From Solimicrobium silvestre (GTDB lineage: Bacteria; Pseudomonadota; Gammaproteobacteria; Burkholderiales; Burkholderiaceae_D), in contig NZ_PUGF01000005.1 in assembly GCF_002976435.1 (NCBI RefSeq), positions 186,001 to 250,000 on the forward strand: a stretch of DNA of 64,000 nt, read 5' to 3'. Shown here piece by piece: positions 21,001-25,080 of the stretch. Below the pieces are notes generated by a model. It had not been told where the DNA came from. It searched no databases and was given only the letters and a program-made list of their open reading frames with translations. The position numbers and the translations under genes were made by a program. Within the stretch, counting starts at the first letter, position 1. Each line of letters opens with the position of its first letter.

Positions 21001-23920
21001 TAAAGTTGAAATTGCTCCAACCTTGGTCAGCAGCAGCGCCACCGTAAAACAAAACGCCAGCGTGAATTTGAACCTGTTGGCCAGCGCCACCGATGTCAAC
21101 AACGTAGCATTGACCGCCATCATCGTCACGCAACCAGCGCACGGCACGGTTACACAAAGCGCCAACGGCACTTGGACTTACACACCAAGCGCCAGCTACT
21201 ACGGTGCCGACAGCTTCACTTACAAGGTCAGCGATGGTGTTGATAGCTCCAATATCGCTACCGTCAGTCTGACGGTACAGCAAGTGCAGCAAGCACCGGT
21301 GTGCAGCAATTCACTGATCACCGGCACAGAAAATACCCCACTCGTCCTACAGTGGAGTAACTTCTCCGTTTCGAATCCAAGTGATCCAAACGGCGCACTC
21401 ACCGTCAACATTAACGCCTTACCTGCTGCCGGCCAATTGCAAAGTCTGGTCAGTGGTCAATGGGTAGCCGTGACGGTCGGCGCGCAATTCACTGAGGCTA
21501 GTATCAACGCAGGTAACTTGCGCTTCGTCCCGGCTCAGTATGGAAACGGTGGCCCTGGTTACACGGCAACTGGCTATGGAGACATGCACCAGATCTACGC
21601 TGCATTCGGCTACACCGTCAACGATGGTACATTCACCAGCAACGCTGCCTTGGTCAATATTGATATCACCCCGGTTGCAGTTGCGCCGACCCTCACAATC
21701 GGCTCGGCAACGAACACCCAACAACTGTTCGACACCGGTTGGGAAGATTCTCCCGGCCCTGGTGCCAACATGCAATCAACACTGGTCACCAGCAGTGTAT
21801 TCGACGGCTGGAACGTCGTCACCACTGGCGGCCAGTTAAGCGGTGGACAAAACGGCTTTGAAATCTGGGACAGCGGCGACCAAATGCAAGCAGCCAACGG
21901 CCAGACCTACACCGTCAATGCCGCACCCGGCGATGGTAGCAAGTTCCTGGAACTCAACGATGCCGGTGGCAATCAATCGAAAACCCTGGGTATTACGCGT
22001 CAAGTCACTACGGTTGCCGGCGACACGTATTCGTTGAGCTTCGATCTGGCCGGTCGCTTAGGTTTCGATGCTGCCACCACCAGCATCGGTGTGATGGTCG
22101 ATGGTCAACTCGTCGCCAGCTACGACCCAACCAGCCCGACTAACACGCTCGACTGGCAACACGCCAACATCAGCTTCGTTGGCACGGGCGGAGTACAAAC
22201 CATTAGCATCGTCACCACCGCCACCGAACGCTATACCAGCGGGCGCGGCACGATGATCGACAACATCGCGCTCAACCAGATCCAACCACTCGATGTCGGT
22301 AATCAAGGCAGCACCATCGGACTGGAAAGCATCAACGCGGCGCTAGTCGACACCACTGGAGATGAAACCCTGCAATTGATGTTAGCTGGTATGCCGATCG
22401 GCACCACACTGACCGACGGCACCCACAGCGTCACAACAACCGCTGCCGCGCCGACAGTCAATATCACCGGCTGGAACACCAGTGCGCTGTCTATCACGCC
22501 ACCAGCTGGCTACAACGGCACGATCACGTTACAGGCAACTGCCACCGCAGCAGAACTGGTCGGCGGCAGCACCGCCAGCGTCTCGCAAAACCTGACGGTA
22601 CAAGTCAACGCCATCGCCCAGGTACCGACGCTGACTCTCAACCCACCGACGGCCAGCGTCAGCCAAAACCTGATCAGCACCAGTTGGGAAAACGTCTGCA
22701 ACAACGGCTGCGGCCCAACCATCATCAACACCAACCAATTCGCCGGTTGGAACATGATGCCGGTCGCTGGCAACAAAGACGCCGCCTTTGAAGTTTGGAG
22801 CGACGGTGATCAGGAGCAAAACGCCCAGGGTAAAAACGAAACCGTGGAAGATGCACCGGGAGCAGGGCAGGAATGGCTGGGTCTTTCTAACGGCGTCAAC
22901 AGCTACTACCAGGCACCCGGCATAGCGCAAACCGTCAACACCGTCGCCGGCGCGCAATACACCTTCACTCTAGACTATGCCGGTCAACTGGTTCTCACCA
23001 GTGCCAACACCGAGATCGGCGTCTATCTCGACGGCACACTGCTTGGCACCTACAGTAACACCAGCGCAAATAGTCTCAACTGGCAAGCGCTCAGTTACAG
23101 CTTCCAAGGCGATGGCGGTAGCCATACCCTGAGCGTGCAACTGATTAACGGCACCAACCCCAGCACCGCACGGGGCGCCATGATCGATGCATTGAATCTG
23201 ACGGAAACTGAACCGGAGAGCGCCAACACGGTATACGGTTTTGTCGGCAGCCCGATTGCCTTGCCGAAGATCAGTGACCAGTTAGCCGCCAACGACCCGG
23301 GCTTACTGGAAACTACGTTGGTTGGTTTGCCTGTGGGCGCCATCGTCTCCGATGGCAAGAACAGCGCTACGATCAGCAACGCGAACACACCGCTTATCGT
23401 CACGGGATGGAATTTTAGTGCCCTGACCGTGACCGTGCCGCAAAATGTCGCACAAGGTAGCGGTAGCGGATGTGGCGGCGGATGCGGTGGTAGCTGCAGC
23501 AGTTGTTGCGGTGGCGGCTCGGCTAATAGCAGCACGCTGAATCTGCAGGTAGTCGCGACCAGCGTTGAACCAAGCAATGGATCGATGGCGAGTGTCGCCA
23601 AAGATGTAACAGTACAATTGCTTAGCGGTCAAGCCTGTGCTACACCAGCCGGAGTGAATCCGTATGTCAGCTACGTCAACAGCACATCGATGACGCAGGT
23701 TCTCAAGGCAAGCAATAACCCGATTGTGGTCGCCAGTTCGTTGGTACCGGTCAGCAGTAGTTATGCGATTACATTGCCGATTACGTCGAACATGAATTCT
23801 GGTACGGTTAATGTTGAGGATGATCTGGATGCGTCGATGGAGAGTTTGCTGGAGAGCTTGAGTCAGTCGGTGGGAACGGCTTTGTGGAATCAGTTGGGGA
23901 ATACTACAGGAAGTCAGTGA
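2..23920 (+). CDS. Giant multidomain cadherin/Ig/Rhs-like surface protein, 5'-truncated by window edge
   Basis: The frame is open from base 2 to the TGA at 23918-23920, giving at least 7,973 residues; the true start is upstream, so the first in-frame GTG at 182 is not a credible start. Module order by position: Ig-like (2-360), beta-propeller-like (540-1440), Ig-like (1441-2110), short DGSSG repeats (2200-5390), He_PIG-like Ig repeats (5430-8290), further Ig/Rhs-like stretches, a dockerin/EF-hand-like motif (about 10170), Big_2-like Ig (10620-11190), a second propeller-like region (12300-13640), a nuclease-like region (about 14560), a metalloprotease motif (15269), cadherin-like repeats (16030-21290), two lectin-like modules (21690-23330) and a Gly/Cys-rich tail. 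The architecture is that of large surface adhesins or polymorphic-toxin carriers; the export route is unknown and no dedicated type I exporter lies in the window. Existence of the gene is certain; function is inferred. Confidence 0.95.
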   Translation: MSTSATIAIDNDPPETSNTVNYTLDAAPPKTTVTATASGTAASGAPLYDVNWSSVDNGSGVKYVTVYVAEDGGNFMIWQDQIAGATGQSVFTGQAGHTYQFLAAGTDYAGNSEAASITNAVLPSDGTAAEVAASLGGTPTVGSTTTQTPVAPEDRTYVSNTMFQQASAALPGQVSTTNPGDLQAVLAPMSLQSFASGFGSGAAEIGAMAMVELPNQTILASAGPDGNQVFAYPAVNGQISGNQSTTPLFTLNAPILSMAVDKMGQLWVTTGDQLLQVDPTTGTVLQTFNGPGGEPLTQALAIDPSTGLIYVSSGNGIEIFNPNATSPSTSWVHFSNTQVTSLAFGPDGRLWGVQGTGSIISDAEPNPTTNIISFPMTGANAGQAQLEYTLNGTIDSITFGQSGTGLAGLMFASSSLPQQAIPQGGAAAPHESTVWMVALATRQVLALATGGTQGEGLVATSSGSLLVAQTNSIDQIAPAAPPHVTASSVPDGAMVTLPLSTISVSFDEPMWLGASGNDPTDPGSVLNPANFTLVSTSTGADITLNPTSITWDAASKSAILTLPSLAAGGWQLQVSNHLLGADQIKLANSYDSNFTAALNFSSQIKLTFDNTRVNHATGQVSYDISITNIGSEDIHGPLILMLDPGQYFNGQVTNGTQDSDSQFWTLNLTAALNAQGGVLAAGATLANQTVTVGSSAALAAATGPGQLIKFNMGSGVYAVPYADSAPTISVENGNASQANNGDGTTAGTVDHADGSYTVTTNDGQGNVMSKTYAANATFISDLWESADGSSGGDTYKADGSSSGVINNVDGSFKTYSKDALGNSSYTDYEANGNQADSGTVSVNANGTTTTVTKNADGTTHSQTVDATGNGSFSYYDNSGTLSASGTIAVSVAGLTTTTTQNVNGTKSVQTSDGKGDTTTTNYAVGGAVVSDSWQKSDGSSGTDAFNTDGSSSGAVAYADGSGNDYVNDGKGTLVSVGSDSSGNQTVTTTTTTVHPDGTRTVVVDDGLGDVTVTQQNTAGVAVSDTWQKSDGSSGTDTFNADGSSSGKSVNANGTYSTYTNNGQGTVITINFNAIGTQTSQSEQATTINSTGSTTTYSNDGLGNITTANYSASGSETSDIWQKSNGSSGTDIYNTDGSSSGSTKNADGSSSAYKNDGKGTVVTTSYNAAGTEIGVVTSVTSTNPDGTSSEITNDGSGDITTTQFDASGDKLSDSWVKANGSTGTDTFNTGGFSSGTTYNANGSSSSYTNDGAGNITTTIYSASGVKIGDTWQKADGRSGSDTFNADGSSNGTATNADGSSLTDVKDKYGNEAFTQYGTSGSETASGTITLNTDGTTTTVTNNVGGTATYASSKQIFDAAGNGSIMYYDANNSVTATTAVTVNADGSGSSVTSYANGTSSTETNDGQGNIKTTLSDATGKPLNDTWQKFDGSSGTDVYNADGSGSGTSKYANGTSSSYINNGHGTIVSTLYSSAGVQTGQTTAVTTTNTDGTSTSVTTDGLGNITTAQYDASGRETSDTWKNADGSTGSDTFNADGSSSGSMTNTDGTSSSYTNDGQGSISTTHDNAQGQQTGKIWTDANGSSGGDVVYASGTTTTWSLDSSGNLTLRQDNSAGSKTSDVWVKSDGSSGVDIFAAGGSSSGYALNADASASSYANDGKSSLITDNYNASGAFTGKITGTVTTKNDGSTTTVAVDPAGNAITTNTDSDGTVTSDQWTKIDGASGSDICYADGSSSGRTTNADGSYSTYSNDGKGDSTTTYFNASGVKLKDIATQASGKTVSTVFNADGSLASTSTSASVNSNDAVSSSDPNAVQLSDATVSQPWTVTLSANSADDNEFYWQLVQAPPGVTLTPSSTVTNGTTGGYLNEATLSWTPGATNTVDNDIYVRVEDGRGMTTLVHYTVYLQGGDNPPVIAPISAVSGTEGQAISIPISVSDADGNPITTTIRNLPAGASFDAINGQISWTPAYTQAGTYNITVVATDGIATTSQTFTITVAQGFANPVLNPVPAQTLSEGTSFGLQLAGSTPGGLTKADGSSITLSYSAPMLPGNATLDPATGWFAWTPGYDESGTIIVPITLTATYTPADGSAPITTQVIQNLTFNVLATPVAPQFAPVQTYYTLEGQPVQLSVFAFDPANPDYQPAISATLGGADADEIGTPSVTYQVTGLPPGASFDRNTAMISWTPGYAQAGTYNITVVATSNGDGTGVLLSSTMTIPLVVESVVQPPVIAQIADASVAEGSTLSIPVSATDASGNPLTFTLSGLPPFATFTQTGTGPDATGTLNFAPGTYQRGNYTITVTASDNGGGNPTQVQSSTTTFVLSATSLTEPPQLTAPQQVVAVVGQLLTVPLTGTDLDQDTLTFGGQGLPPGAQIVQGTQYGQAYLEWTPSAGTALGNYNVSLTVTDAGMPPANTVLPAGFVPTTTVAAVDMTIVLKSSNTPPQILQVQANGQAVTDEVGSPGTTQVATAEGQSVSVNLQAYSPDGDYLNWTTGNMPSGMTMTATPGSDGQTQLALNWTPGMLASQASTSGNPNGVYSVTVTAGDGMDQVTQTIVFDVAHVAQPPVFQPLSTQIVTEGNALNFNMVANDPDGTTPTLNLVQDANTPAGVSFNAATGMFAWTPPANLVTAFGASSQTFNFTFSATNGNQTVYQTVAVQVVHVDQAPQIFSSNHSLTVGQSFNLAVVKGGDASTANTSDTMVVNDVDGTAQTQALTIAFSNLPAGASYNAQTASLSWTPGPGQVGSYQITANITDNFGTTSTQTFTLRVAANAAANAPTISINNTPSMAVQPGATVLTTVRATAFANVASVQVATSTDNGNTWTNVQLDGAGQFSVAPSAPGIILVRVTATDVDGNSATETGNILVANPNADTAPTLAWGGALTGNWGTGGTALPPAVISQPALLQAQINDDQLMGWQLQIAPVGSNQWSTIASQQDSASNASGLVSLAIVDPSTLANGVYELRLTAQNLIGGTSEIDSRIEIDSTVKNLTQATVTDAVFQLGNNSLALTRTLPSTANGMASTANDIGNWQLPMLSAQLTSDQPATNSQGGTTAWSTGAQVWLQMPGSLSTPDAPTQYLNFTLGTNAQPLSNVPGAPSIVTPVFTASNGWTLRAVNVDANGNPTTGPVNLQVEGSKLYDEVTGMPWQPAAYQLTGPDGTQYGLTASGQITSVEFTDGQQWLVSDAGIALVESATNPDPTQRIVFTRNAEGQVTSVSGPVSSTVSGTNAQNPSTTTQTVLYEYDTQGQLQLQRDLGSSGYSAVYGYNSDGSLITAPNGGSITASLGEPADWITSGPNAAANPTNNWTGTLNTATPVNLSYFIRDSEIASTVKTQGAAGSVILSVQMQGINVNLLVAGATVLSTSTVGNVTTELISVTSSGMKLLSLTGTGNASVTISVAGDLNHDGSVNGSDAALLTQDLASNSSSGDIIGNGEVSDADTEVLDANYGFSAALAPQTIAQNGPAINTHTNLNGSVALSTIAQDDEGNPIYWTIIGATNGTASLSADGQNLIFTPAAGYVGPATVTLQADDGFASSAPIIVNVNVSGAALQNIHVTRVSTIDTGTTEALQVTGDFADQTGVVLSGNYLSLQSSNADVVSVDANGILHANGGGVATITVSADGISAENVITSGTAPITPSTDSNGNELNVYPLSVDLPSGVGQRQIDVHTLTTDGTLGTDLSAASTGTQYFISDPSVATISADGLIQAKAGGIATITVINGGWQGAIQLQVQAAVVGPTTATVANGAVTQDANGDTLMVGAGALSADATVSINSLSVATLATLPAPGLIQALGAVSINIGSNNSQLPLQLAVQVTGPIDPQTGQPTQLAAGTQVLFWQQGILVDANGVSHETWWLVDNGVIGTDGLARTASQPYDGITSDGEIVVTTATNQDTGAATGKDISVGPFSTLYASAANCAMSLASSMGSAAVDLFSSLISNISDAVYAIAYSVEGSYQLEVPLAAASQGTISLQPLTTPAVSGNSPQITGSSYDINSGNLTLSGINFLPKTGGANNYQIRVWFEPQGDQLADPQAQGAAPDRGLIWQYIVASPNSSGNLVVAVPSGVALSQEIVYVQVVAMASVNGQQVAQSNSLSSEPVQVESDNVTNDTLVTTSSSIDVFVPGADGAPLALLTQVTTDAQGNPLVLYGAYTNQIAFSADGTLAFIAGAAGNVYVLDTATQSIVYTLHIQYSTTPITSLLVNAGWLYVTEGSTGEANSGRLLRVNVDQDSADFLAVQQTLNIPGVQAPFGFQDIAINSGRYLAVTAPVSSIPLTNNPGESAGNIYVIDLNFVHDDGSFTSGVVVTVNAGNYPTSNSGKGPQYITSGSGPGEFLVSNAKDYDSGVTDLTFNLSSYGNLSRTFTATAAKLIPILPNTPDSSSWLQVEDQQNIQRAAGVVTVYYQGVEYALVADYNFIFDDVHFNEDNNFGANNQIGGKIGIIRDPSGQNGGPTYLGATTPIPGVALSQLTLTSAGTLIATGFVNSGNTDYSALYSWNVNGLIQTALNEEQAGRQLTIPIDQTSASNLFSSQIPAATPVLYTGPSASSNFGWIYGTGTYNPATAVVYPSTPPTPSAPYDPTVNSLLHQSTAAGGGYSIATITLQSGLIANVYADGFTITAGTAVTFFPANPAVALLTLESYQNSQALEATILTPAQYAIVTNRLAYLNSLADPNSTWDQVSNVINHKLNSTATTITSSQQAERDDLITVVELYLDNYSNRAKYSAFIQRMDNLNSTAGTAAYLIANLVGASQQQQDAWAAMGNALGNVALGFSMTEVEAPTYLGEPVGPLYTDGNPIAAKASAESELAELQSRVTNITLNEVTNVQQKITNKLQANDGSLGEIQIKQAMYDLTGITFKSITNASGNGIDLIGICPTTGNIYVIEVKSSINGSPKDPNSGGALLQRVANWLEQAEQGYIMNGVRQLPISDADAEFAQQVQNLRLNGATLTVLGAQINIPKEGQSGASTATITPIGNLLPQGAYVPISTQPQDVLTEGPGNGITPLAQSDVSSLLGTAEQYWANAGAPVALLNNIAVNIGNLPVGVAGETVGNQITLSANGAGWGWYVDPNPTSEADFNATSQPNEFTAIAGSAAAGKLDLLTVLIHEMGHVLGLGDVSDNNDIMAQYLTPGVRRLPSADDIAELQAALTVQAQTVANGTAVIGQTIVNPPPATVPQAGPYVVGPIASTLANGNFGSSLTNWTTDGTVTADGNGNAILVNSTNADAQLSQTFDISSSDRYIEFTVANGMQNNGGNGPEDAFDVALDNANTGTALAGTDGLADTDGLLNIQADGTTSTASSVTTIANANGTTTYVINLQSALGSGAVSATPATVSFDLVGFGNSQSQVTLSNVQLVQTPLALNESVSTQENAAVTINPVAADSTDSGAVPTIQIDQNPANGVLTQNADGSFAYVPNANFFGTDSFQYSYTVDGQTSNVATVSITVNEVAYPPTGSNSSTTITAGQPYTFNPLAGANDINNNPMTAVLDTPPADGTLVVNADGTWTYTPTESYSGADSLVYHLTDGFASSEPLTASFTVLPAHHAPVAQSSVVQVQENGSLLINLANYGTDIDGNPMTGTIVAQPTHGTLTQNADGTYTYTAAAGYYGADLLSFVLSDAYLSSQQATLSLDITPVLVNSSLSLNEDSTVVFNPLASQNPGAPLTASIVTQPAHGIITTNADGTWTYTPTVPFYGTDSFSYAVNDGTDNSNVATVNLTVAHPAPVLASTSASVNEDGSVNMNLAANASEVPGYTLSTQIVTQPANGTVTQNADGTWTYTPNQYFFGTDTFTYSVSDGTDSSNVATVTLNVNKIEIAPTLVNSNATLNEDGTMNLNLLASATDVNGDPVTASIVTQPANGTIAQNANGTWTYTPNQYFFGTDTFTYSVSDGTDSSNIATVTLNVNKIEIAPTLVNSSATLNEDGTVNLNLLDSATDVNGDPVTASIVSQPANGAITQNANGTWTYTPNQYFFGADTFTYSVSDGTDISNVATVTLNVNKIEIAPTLVNSNATLNEDGTMNLNLLASATDVNGDPVTASIVTQPANGTIAQNANGTWTYTPNQYFFGIDTFTYSVSDGTDISNVATVTLNVNKIEIAPTLVNSSATLNEDGTVNLNLLASATDVNGDPVTASIVTQPANGTIAQNANGTWTYTPNQYFFGTDTFTYSVSDGTDSSNVATVTLNVNKIEIAPTLVNSNATLNEDGTMNLNLLASATDVNGDPVTASIATQPANGTIAQNANGTWTYTPNQYFFGTDTFTYSVSDGTDSSNVATVTLNVNKVEIAPTLVNSSATLNEDGTVNLNLLASATDVNGDKVTAAIVSQPAHGTVTQNANGTWTYTPNQYFFGTDTFTYSVSDGADTSSIATVTLNVNKIEITPTLASSTVSLSEDSTATLNPLLSATDVNGSPLTASVVTQPAHGTITVNANGTWTYTPNQYFFGTDTFTYTVSDGVDSSNVATVTLNVNKIEIAPTLANSTASLNEDSSAILNPLTSATDVNGSPLTASVVTQPAHGTITVNPNGTWTYTPNQYFFGTDTFTYSVSDGVDSSNVATVTLNVNKVEIAPTLASSTVSLNEDSTATLNPLTSATDVNGSPLTASVVTQPAHGTITVNANGTWTYTPNQYFFGTDTFTYSVSDGTDTSNIATVTLNVNKVEIAPTLASSTVSLNEDSTATLNPLTSATDVNGSPLTASVVTQPAHGTITVNANGTWTYTPSQYFFGTDTFTYSVSDGTDNSNIATVTLNVNKVEIAPTLASSTVSLNEDSTAILNSLTSATDVNGSPLTASVVTQPAHGTITVNANGTWTYTPNQYFSGTDTFTYSVSDGTDSSNIATVTLNVNKVEIAPTLVNSSATLNEDSTAILSPLTSATDVNGVPLTASVVTQPAHGTITVNANGTWTYTPNQYFFGTDTFTYSVSDGTDISNIATVTLNVNKVEIAPTLANSTVSLNEDSTAILNPLTSAADVNGVPLTASVVTQPAHGTITVNANGTWTYTPNQYFFGTDTFTYKVSDGTDSSNVATVTLNVNKVEIAPTLVSSSATVKQNASVNLNLLASATDVNNVALTAIIVTQPAHGTVTQSANGTWTYTPSASYYGADSFTYKVSDGVDSSNIATVSLTVQQVQQAPVCSNSLITGTENTPLVLQWSNFSVSNPSDPNGALTVNINALPAAGQLQSLVSGQWVAVTVGAQFTEASINAGNLRFVPAQYGNGGPGYTATGYGDMHQIYAAFGYTVNDGTFTSNAALVNIDITPVAVAPTLTIGSATNTQQLFDTGWEDSPGPGANMQSTLVTSSVFDGWNVVTTGGQLSGGQNGFEIWDSGDQMQAANGQTYTVNAAPGDGSKFLELNDAGGNQSKTLGITRQVTTVAGDTYSLSFDLAGRLGFDAATTSIGVMVDGQLVASYDPTSPTNTLDWQHANISFVGTGGVQTISIVTTATERYTSGRGTMIDNIALNQIQPLDVGNQGSTIGLESINAALVDTTGDETLQLMLAGMPIGTTLTDGTHSVTTTAAAPTVNITGWNTSALSITPPAGYNGTITLQATATAAELVGGSTASVSQNLTVQVNAIAQVPTLTLNPPTASVSQNLISTSWENVCNNGCGPTIINTNQFAGWNMMPVAGNKDAAFEVWSDGDQEQNAQGKNETVEDAPGAGQEWLGLSNGVNSYYQAPGIAQTVNTVAGAQYTFTLDYAGQLVLTSANTEIGVYLDGTLLGTYSNTSANSLNWQALSYSFQGDGGSHTLSVQLINGTNPSTARGAMIDALNLTETEPESANTVYGFVGSPIALPKISDQLAANDPGLLETTLVGLPVGAIVSDGKNSATISNANTPLIVTGWNFSALTVTVPQNVAQGSGSGCGGGCGGSCSSCCGGGSANSSTLNLQVVATSVEPSNGSMASVAKDVTVQLLSGQACATPAGVNPYVSYVNSTSMTQVLKASNNPIVVASSLVPVSSSYAITLPITSNMNSGTVNVEDDLDASMESLLESLSQSVGTALWNQLGNTTGSQ
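2200..5390 (+). repeat. DGSSG-type short repeats inside the giant protein
   Basis: The translation contains about eleven copies of a motif of the form W-x-K-x-DGSSG-x-D-x-(F/Y)-N-x-DGSSSG, with tryptophan codons near 2347, 2797, 3076, 3358, 3640, 3808, 4270, 4552, 4720, 4855 and 5137. The linkers are rich in NDGxGxxxTT and YxASG. The stretch is almost only Ser, Gly, Thr, Asp, Asn, Ala and Tyr and resembles degenerate YD/Rhs-style beta repeats. Spacing is irregular (often near 280 bp), so the copies have diverged and do not form a recent tandem array. Confidence 0.8.
5430..8290 (+). repeat. About nine He_PIG-like Ig domains in tandem
   Basis: Successive units of about 90-120 residues share the pattern EG-x(6)-(I/V)-x-(V/A)-x-D-x-DG(N/D), then L-P-x-G-A-x-(F/Y), then W-T-P and G-x-Y-x-(I/V)-x-V. 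This is the signature of the He_PIG/cadherin-like Ig family common in large bacterial surface proteins. The units differ strongly at DNA level, so they are an old expansion, unlike the later array at 17.1-21.3 kb. They probably form a rod-like spacer. Confidence 0.75.
10160..10330 (+). other. Dockerin/EF-hand-like calcium-binding motif in the giant protein
   Basis: The translation reads GDLNHDGSVNGSDA near 10170, then a second loop containing GNGEVSDADTEVLDAN near 10267. Two DxNxDGxxxxxD-like loops about 30 residues apart are typical of type I dockerin duplicates. Calcium binding is inferred from the motif. No cohesin was recognised in the window, so the partner, if any, is unknown. Confidence 0.6.
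14350..14830 (+). other. Putative PD-(D/E)XK-like nuclease region inside the giant protein
   Basis: A non-repetitive stretch contains NGIDLIG with its Asp codon at 14561. It is followed 15 residues later by VIEVKSS with Glu at 14606 and Lys at 14612. D-x(14)-E-V-K with hydrophobic flanking strands is the core pattern of restriction-endonuclease-fold nucleases and of many polymorphic-toxin nuclease domains. The preceding helices are rich in Gln and Lys. The match is motif-level only. The position in the middle of a giant protein, rather than at the C-terminus, is unusual for a toxin domain. Confidence 0.5.
14990..15400 (+). other. Putative zinc metalloprotease (matrixin/M10-like) region inside the giant protein
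   Basis: The translation has HEMGHVLGLGD beginning at 15269, matching HExxHxxGxx(H/D). It is followed by NDIMAQY, a plausible Met-turn, and then LPSADDIAELQ, which resembles the segment after the Met-turn in matrixins. Together these support an M10-like zinc peptidase module of about 130 residues. The third ligand is Asp instead of His, which is known in part of the family. The substrate is unknown; self-processing or host and prey surface proteins are possibilities. Confidence 0.65.
16030..17100 (+). repeat. Four diverged cadherin-like (tandem-95/VCBS type) repeats
   Basis: Four units carry the family pattern N-x-DG(T/S)-(W/F/Y)-x-Y-x-P or its variant, then a YxGxD(S/L) motif and a D-G or D-A turn, ending in a hydrophobic strand. 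They precede the near-identical array and differ from it and from each other. They probably represent the older form of the same domain. Confidence 0.8.
17101..21290 (+). repeat. Fifteen cadherin-like repeats in exact 279-bp register
   Basis: The YTP(N/S)QYF-type motif recurs every 279 bp (93 residues): the first Tyr codon is at 17273, the 14th at 20900 and the more diverged 15th at 21179, with no indel. Each unit reads roughly P-T-L-x-(N/S)-S-x-(A/V)-(T/S)-L-N-E-D, then ATDVNG, QPA(N/H)GT, NGTWTYTP, and FTYSVSDG. The first six units use a NEDGT(M/V)NLNLL form, the next seven an EDSTATLNPL form. Near-identity at DNA level indicates recent amplification. The function is probably a stalk. Confidence 0.92.
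21690..23330 (+). repeat. Two homologous lectin-like beta modules near the C-terminus
   Basis: Two units of about 300 residues, starting near 21690 and 22620, share a common order of motifs: (T/S)-W-E, GWN, FE(I/V)W-x-x-GDQ-x-Q, APG-x-G, a (R/A)Q-x-V-x-T-VAG-x-x-Y strand, I-G-V-x-(V/L)-DG, and (R)-G-x-MID at the end. They resemble carbohydrate-binding jelly-roll modules of secreted and extracellular proteins. They may form the distal or ligand-binding part; the family assignment is tentative. Confidence 0.6.
23455..23525 (+). other. Gly/Cys-rich segment near the C-terminus of the giant protein
   Basis: About 23 residues consist almost only of Gly, Ser and five Cys, including the blocks CGGGCGGSC and SSCCGGG. 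Elsewhere the protein is very poor in cysteine. The segment could bind metal, form disulfide crosslinks or be a flexible linker; none of these can be decided from sequence. Confidence 0.8.
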
Positions 23921-24007
23921 TTTAAATTTTCATGACAAAATAGGATTCTGTGGCGGGGCTTGATATTGAAGACATTAGATCGGATTGATAGCCTTGCATT
24001 ACAGTTT

Positions 24008-24036
24008 TTGATAAGTATTTATTTCTATGCTATGGT
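24008..24036 (+). promoter_or_regulatory. Candidate sigma-70 promoter upstream of the gene at 24103
   Basis: TTGATA at 24008-24013 (5/6 to TTGACA), a 17-bp spacer, and TATGGT at 24031-24036 (4/6 to TATAAT) lie about 65 bp before the ATG at 24103. An AGGGGA ribosome site precedes that ATG. The candidate is plausible in position but may be a chance match in AT-rich DNA. Confidence 0.35.
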
Positions 24037-24102
24037 GGCGGACGATTATTGGATTGTGCCAGTGAGCAATATTACGGTGCTAATTTAACAGGGGAAATGT
24101 GA

Positions 24103-25080
24103 ATGAGTGGTGTCGCGCGTTTTGGAGTCAATCCAGACTGGCTCCGAAATCGGAATGCAAAATTTCTTCAGTATGCAGAAATACTAAATGTGCATAATGA
24201 TGCAAATATTGCATCTCTCGAATATTATGCTGAGAATGGGGAGACGAAACAAAAAAAATTCCCTACGGCCGTTCAAGAAGTGCAGAACAAACGGAAATGG
24301 GAGGATTTTGTTGATTCTCTTTTGGGAAAATATGGTTTATATCGACTTTGGAATTTTGAACAAACTAGTATTGAAAAAAACACCTTTGATATAGCACTTG
24401 CGAACAGTTCGTTTTCAGCAACTTATCTATCGCAAATGATAAGATTGTTTATTCATTTCAAATTTCCCGCTCGATTTAATGGGCGAAAGCTGCAAATGCT
24501 GCTTATGGACGGAATTGCTTATACAGCGTTAGGAATATTGATTGGGCGAAATGATCAGGCTTTTAGTTTAGCTCGATTGCAGCTGCTAGCTTATAGACAA
24601 GGTTTTTATTCAAAAGCGGATTTCTATCCAATTTTCCACTTTATGATGCGTATACTGGCGGATTATCTAGGAGAGCTTCCTCACATTCAACGAGGCGAAT
24701 CTGTACATGAACCAGTTTTTAATGCTTTGTATAGTTTGTGGCGAGCTCCGGATGCTGAGGCGATTGTGCCAACTTGTCTCGCCGCACTCGATTTGCACAC
24801 CTATTGCAGCACGTATTGTGAGGGTGAGATCCATGAGTTTGATGCTGCCTGGCATATAACGCCGATTGAACTCTTACTGATGTTCAAGTTGCGAGAATTG
24901 CAGGGATTAGCCAATCCGAAAATTGATCATCCATTAATGAATTCTCCTTTAGGGGTTTTACCCCATATGACAACTTGTGGTTCGGATACATTGATGGATA
25001 GCATGCGGGACCGCATGCAAAAAGATGGATTTAATGAAAACGAAATTTTTGTGGAATGTTATGGATCTAAGAAAAATTAA
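24103..25080 (+). CDS. Uncharacterised 325-residue protein
   Basis: The start ATG at 24103 has a good AGGGGA site 8-10 bases upstream. The product begins MSGVARFGVNPDWLRNRNAK, has no signal peptide and no clear membrane segment, and seems mostly helical and soluble, with cysteines clustered near residues 233-239. I do not recognise a family. It begins 182 bp after the giant gene and overlaps the next small gene. The local base composition is clearly more AT-rich than the giant gene and the flagellar operon, so it belongs to the accessory island. A role as a companion or immunity partner of the giant protein is possible but unsupported by motifs. Confidence 0.75.
   Translation: MSGVARFGVNPDWLRNRNAKFLQYAEILNVHNDANIASLEYYAENGETKQKKFPTAVQEVQNKRKWEDFVDSLLGKYGLYRLWNFEQTSIEKNTFDIALANSSFSATYLSQMIRLFIHFKFPARFNGRKLQMLLMDGIAYTALGILIGRNDQAFSLARLQLLAYRQGFYSKADFYPIFHFMMRILADYLGELPHIQRGESVHEPVFNALYSLWRAPDAEAIVPTCLAALDLHTYCSTYCEGEIHEFDAAWHITPIELLLMFKLRELQGLANPKIDHPLMNSPLGVLPHMTTCGSDTLMDSMRDRMQKDGFNENEIFVECYGSKKN

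Noticed and set aside
16762-21171. Many antisense frames of 70-340 codons opposite the cadherin-like repeats
   Set aside because: They recur with the same 279-bp period as the sense repeats, lack ribosome sites and are explained by biased codon use of the sense strand.
17101-21290. Regular direct repeats that might suggest a CRISPR array or satellite
   Set aside because: The period is 279 bp, the repeats are in frame, and the translation is a known domain type; there are no short repeats with unique spacers.
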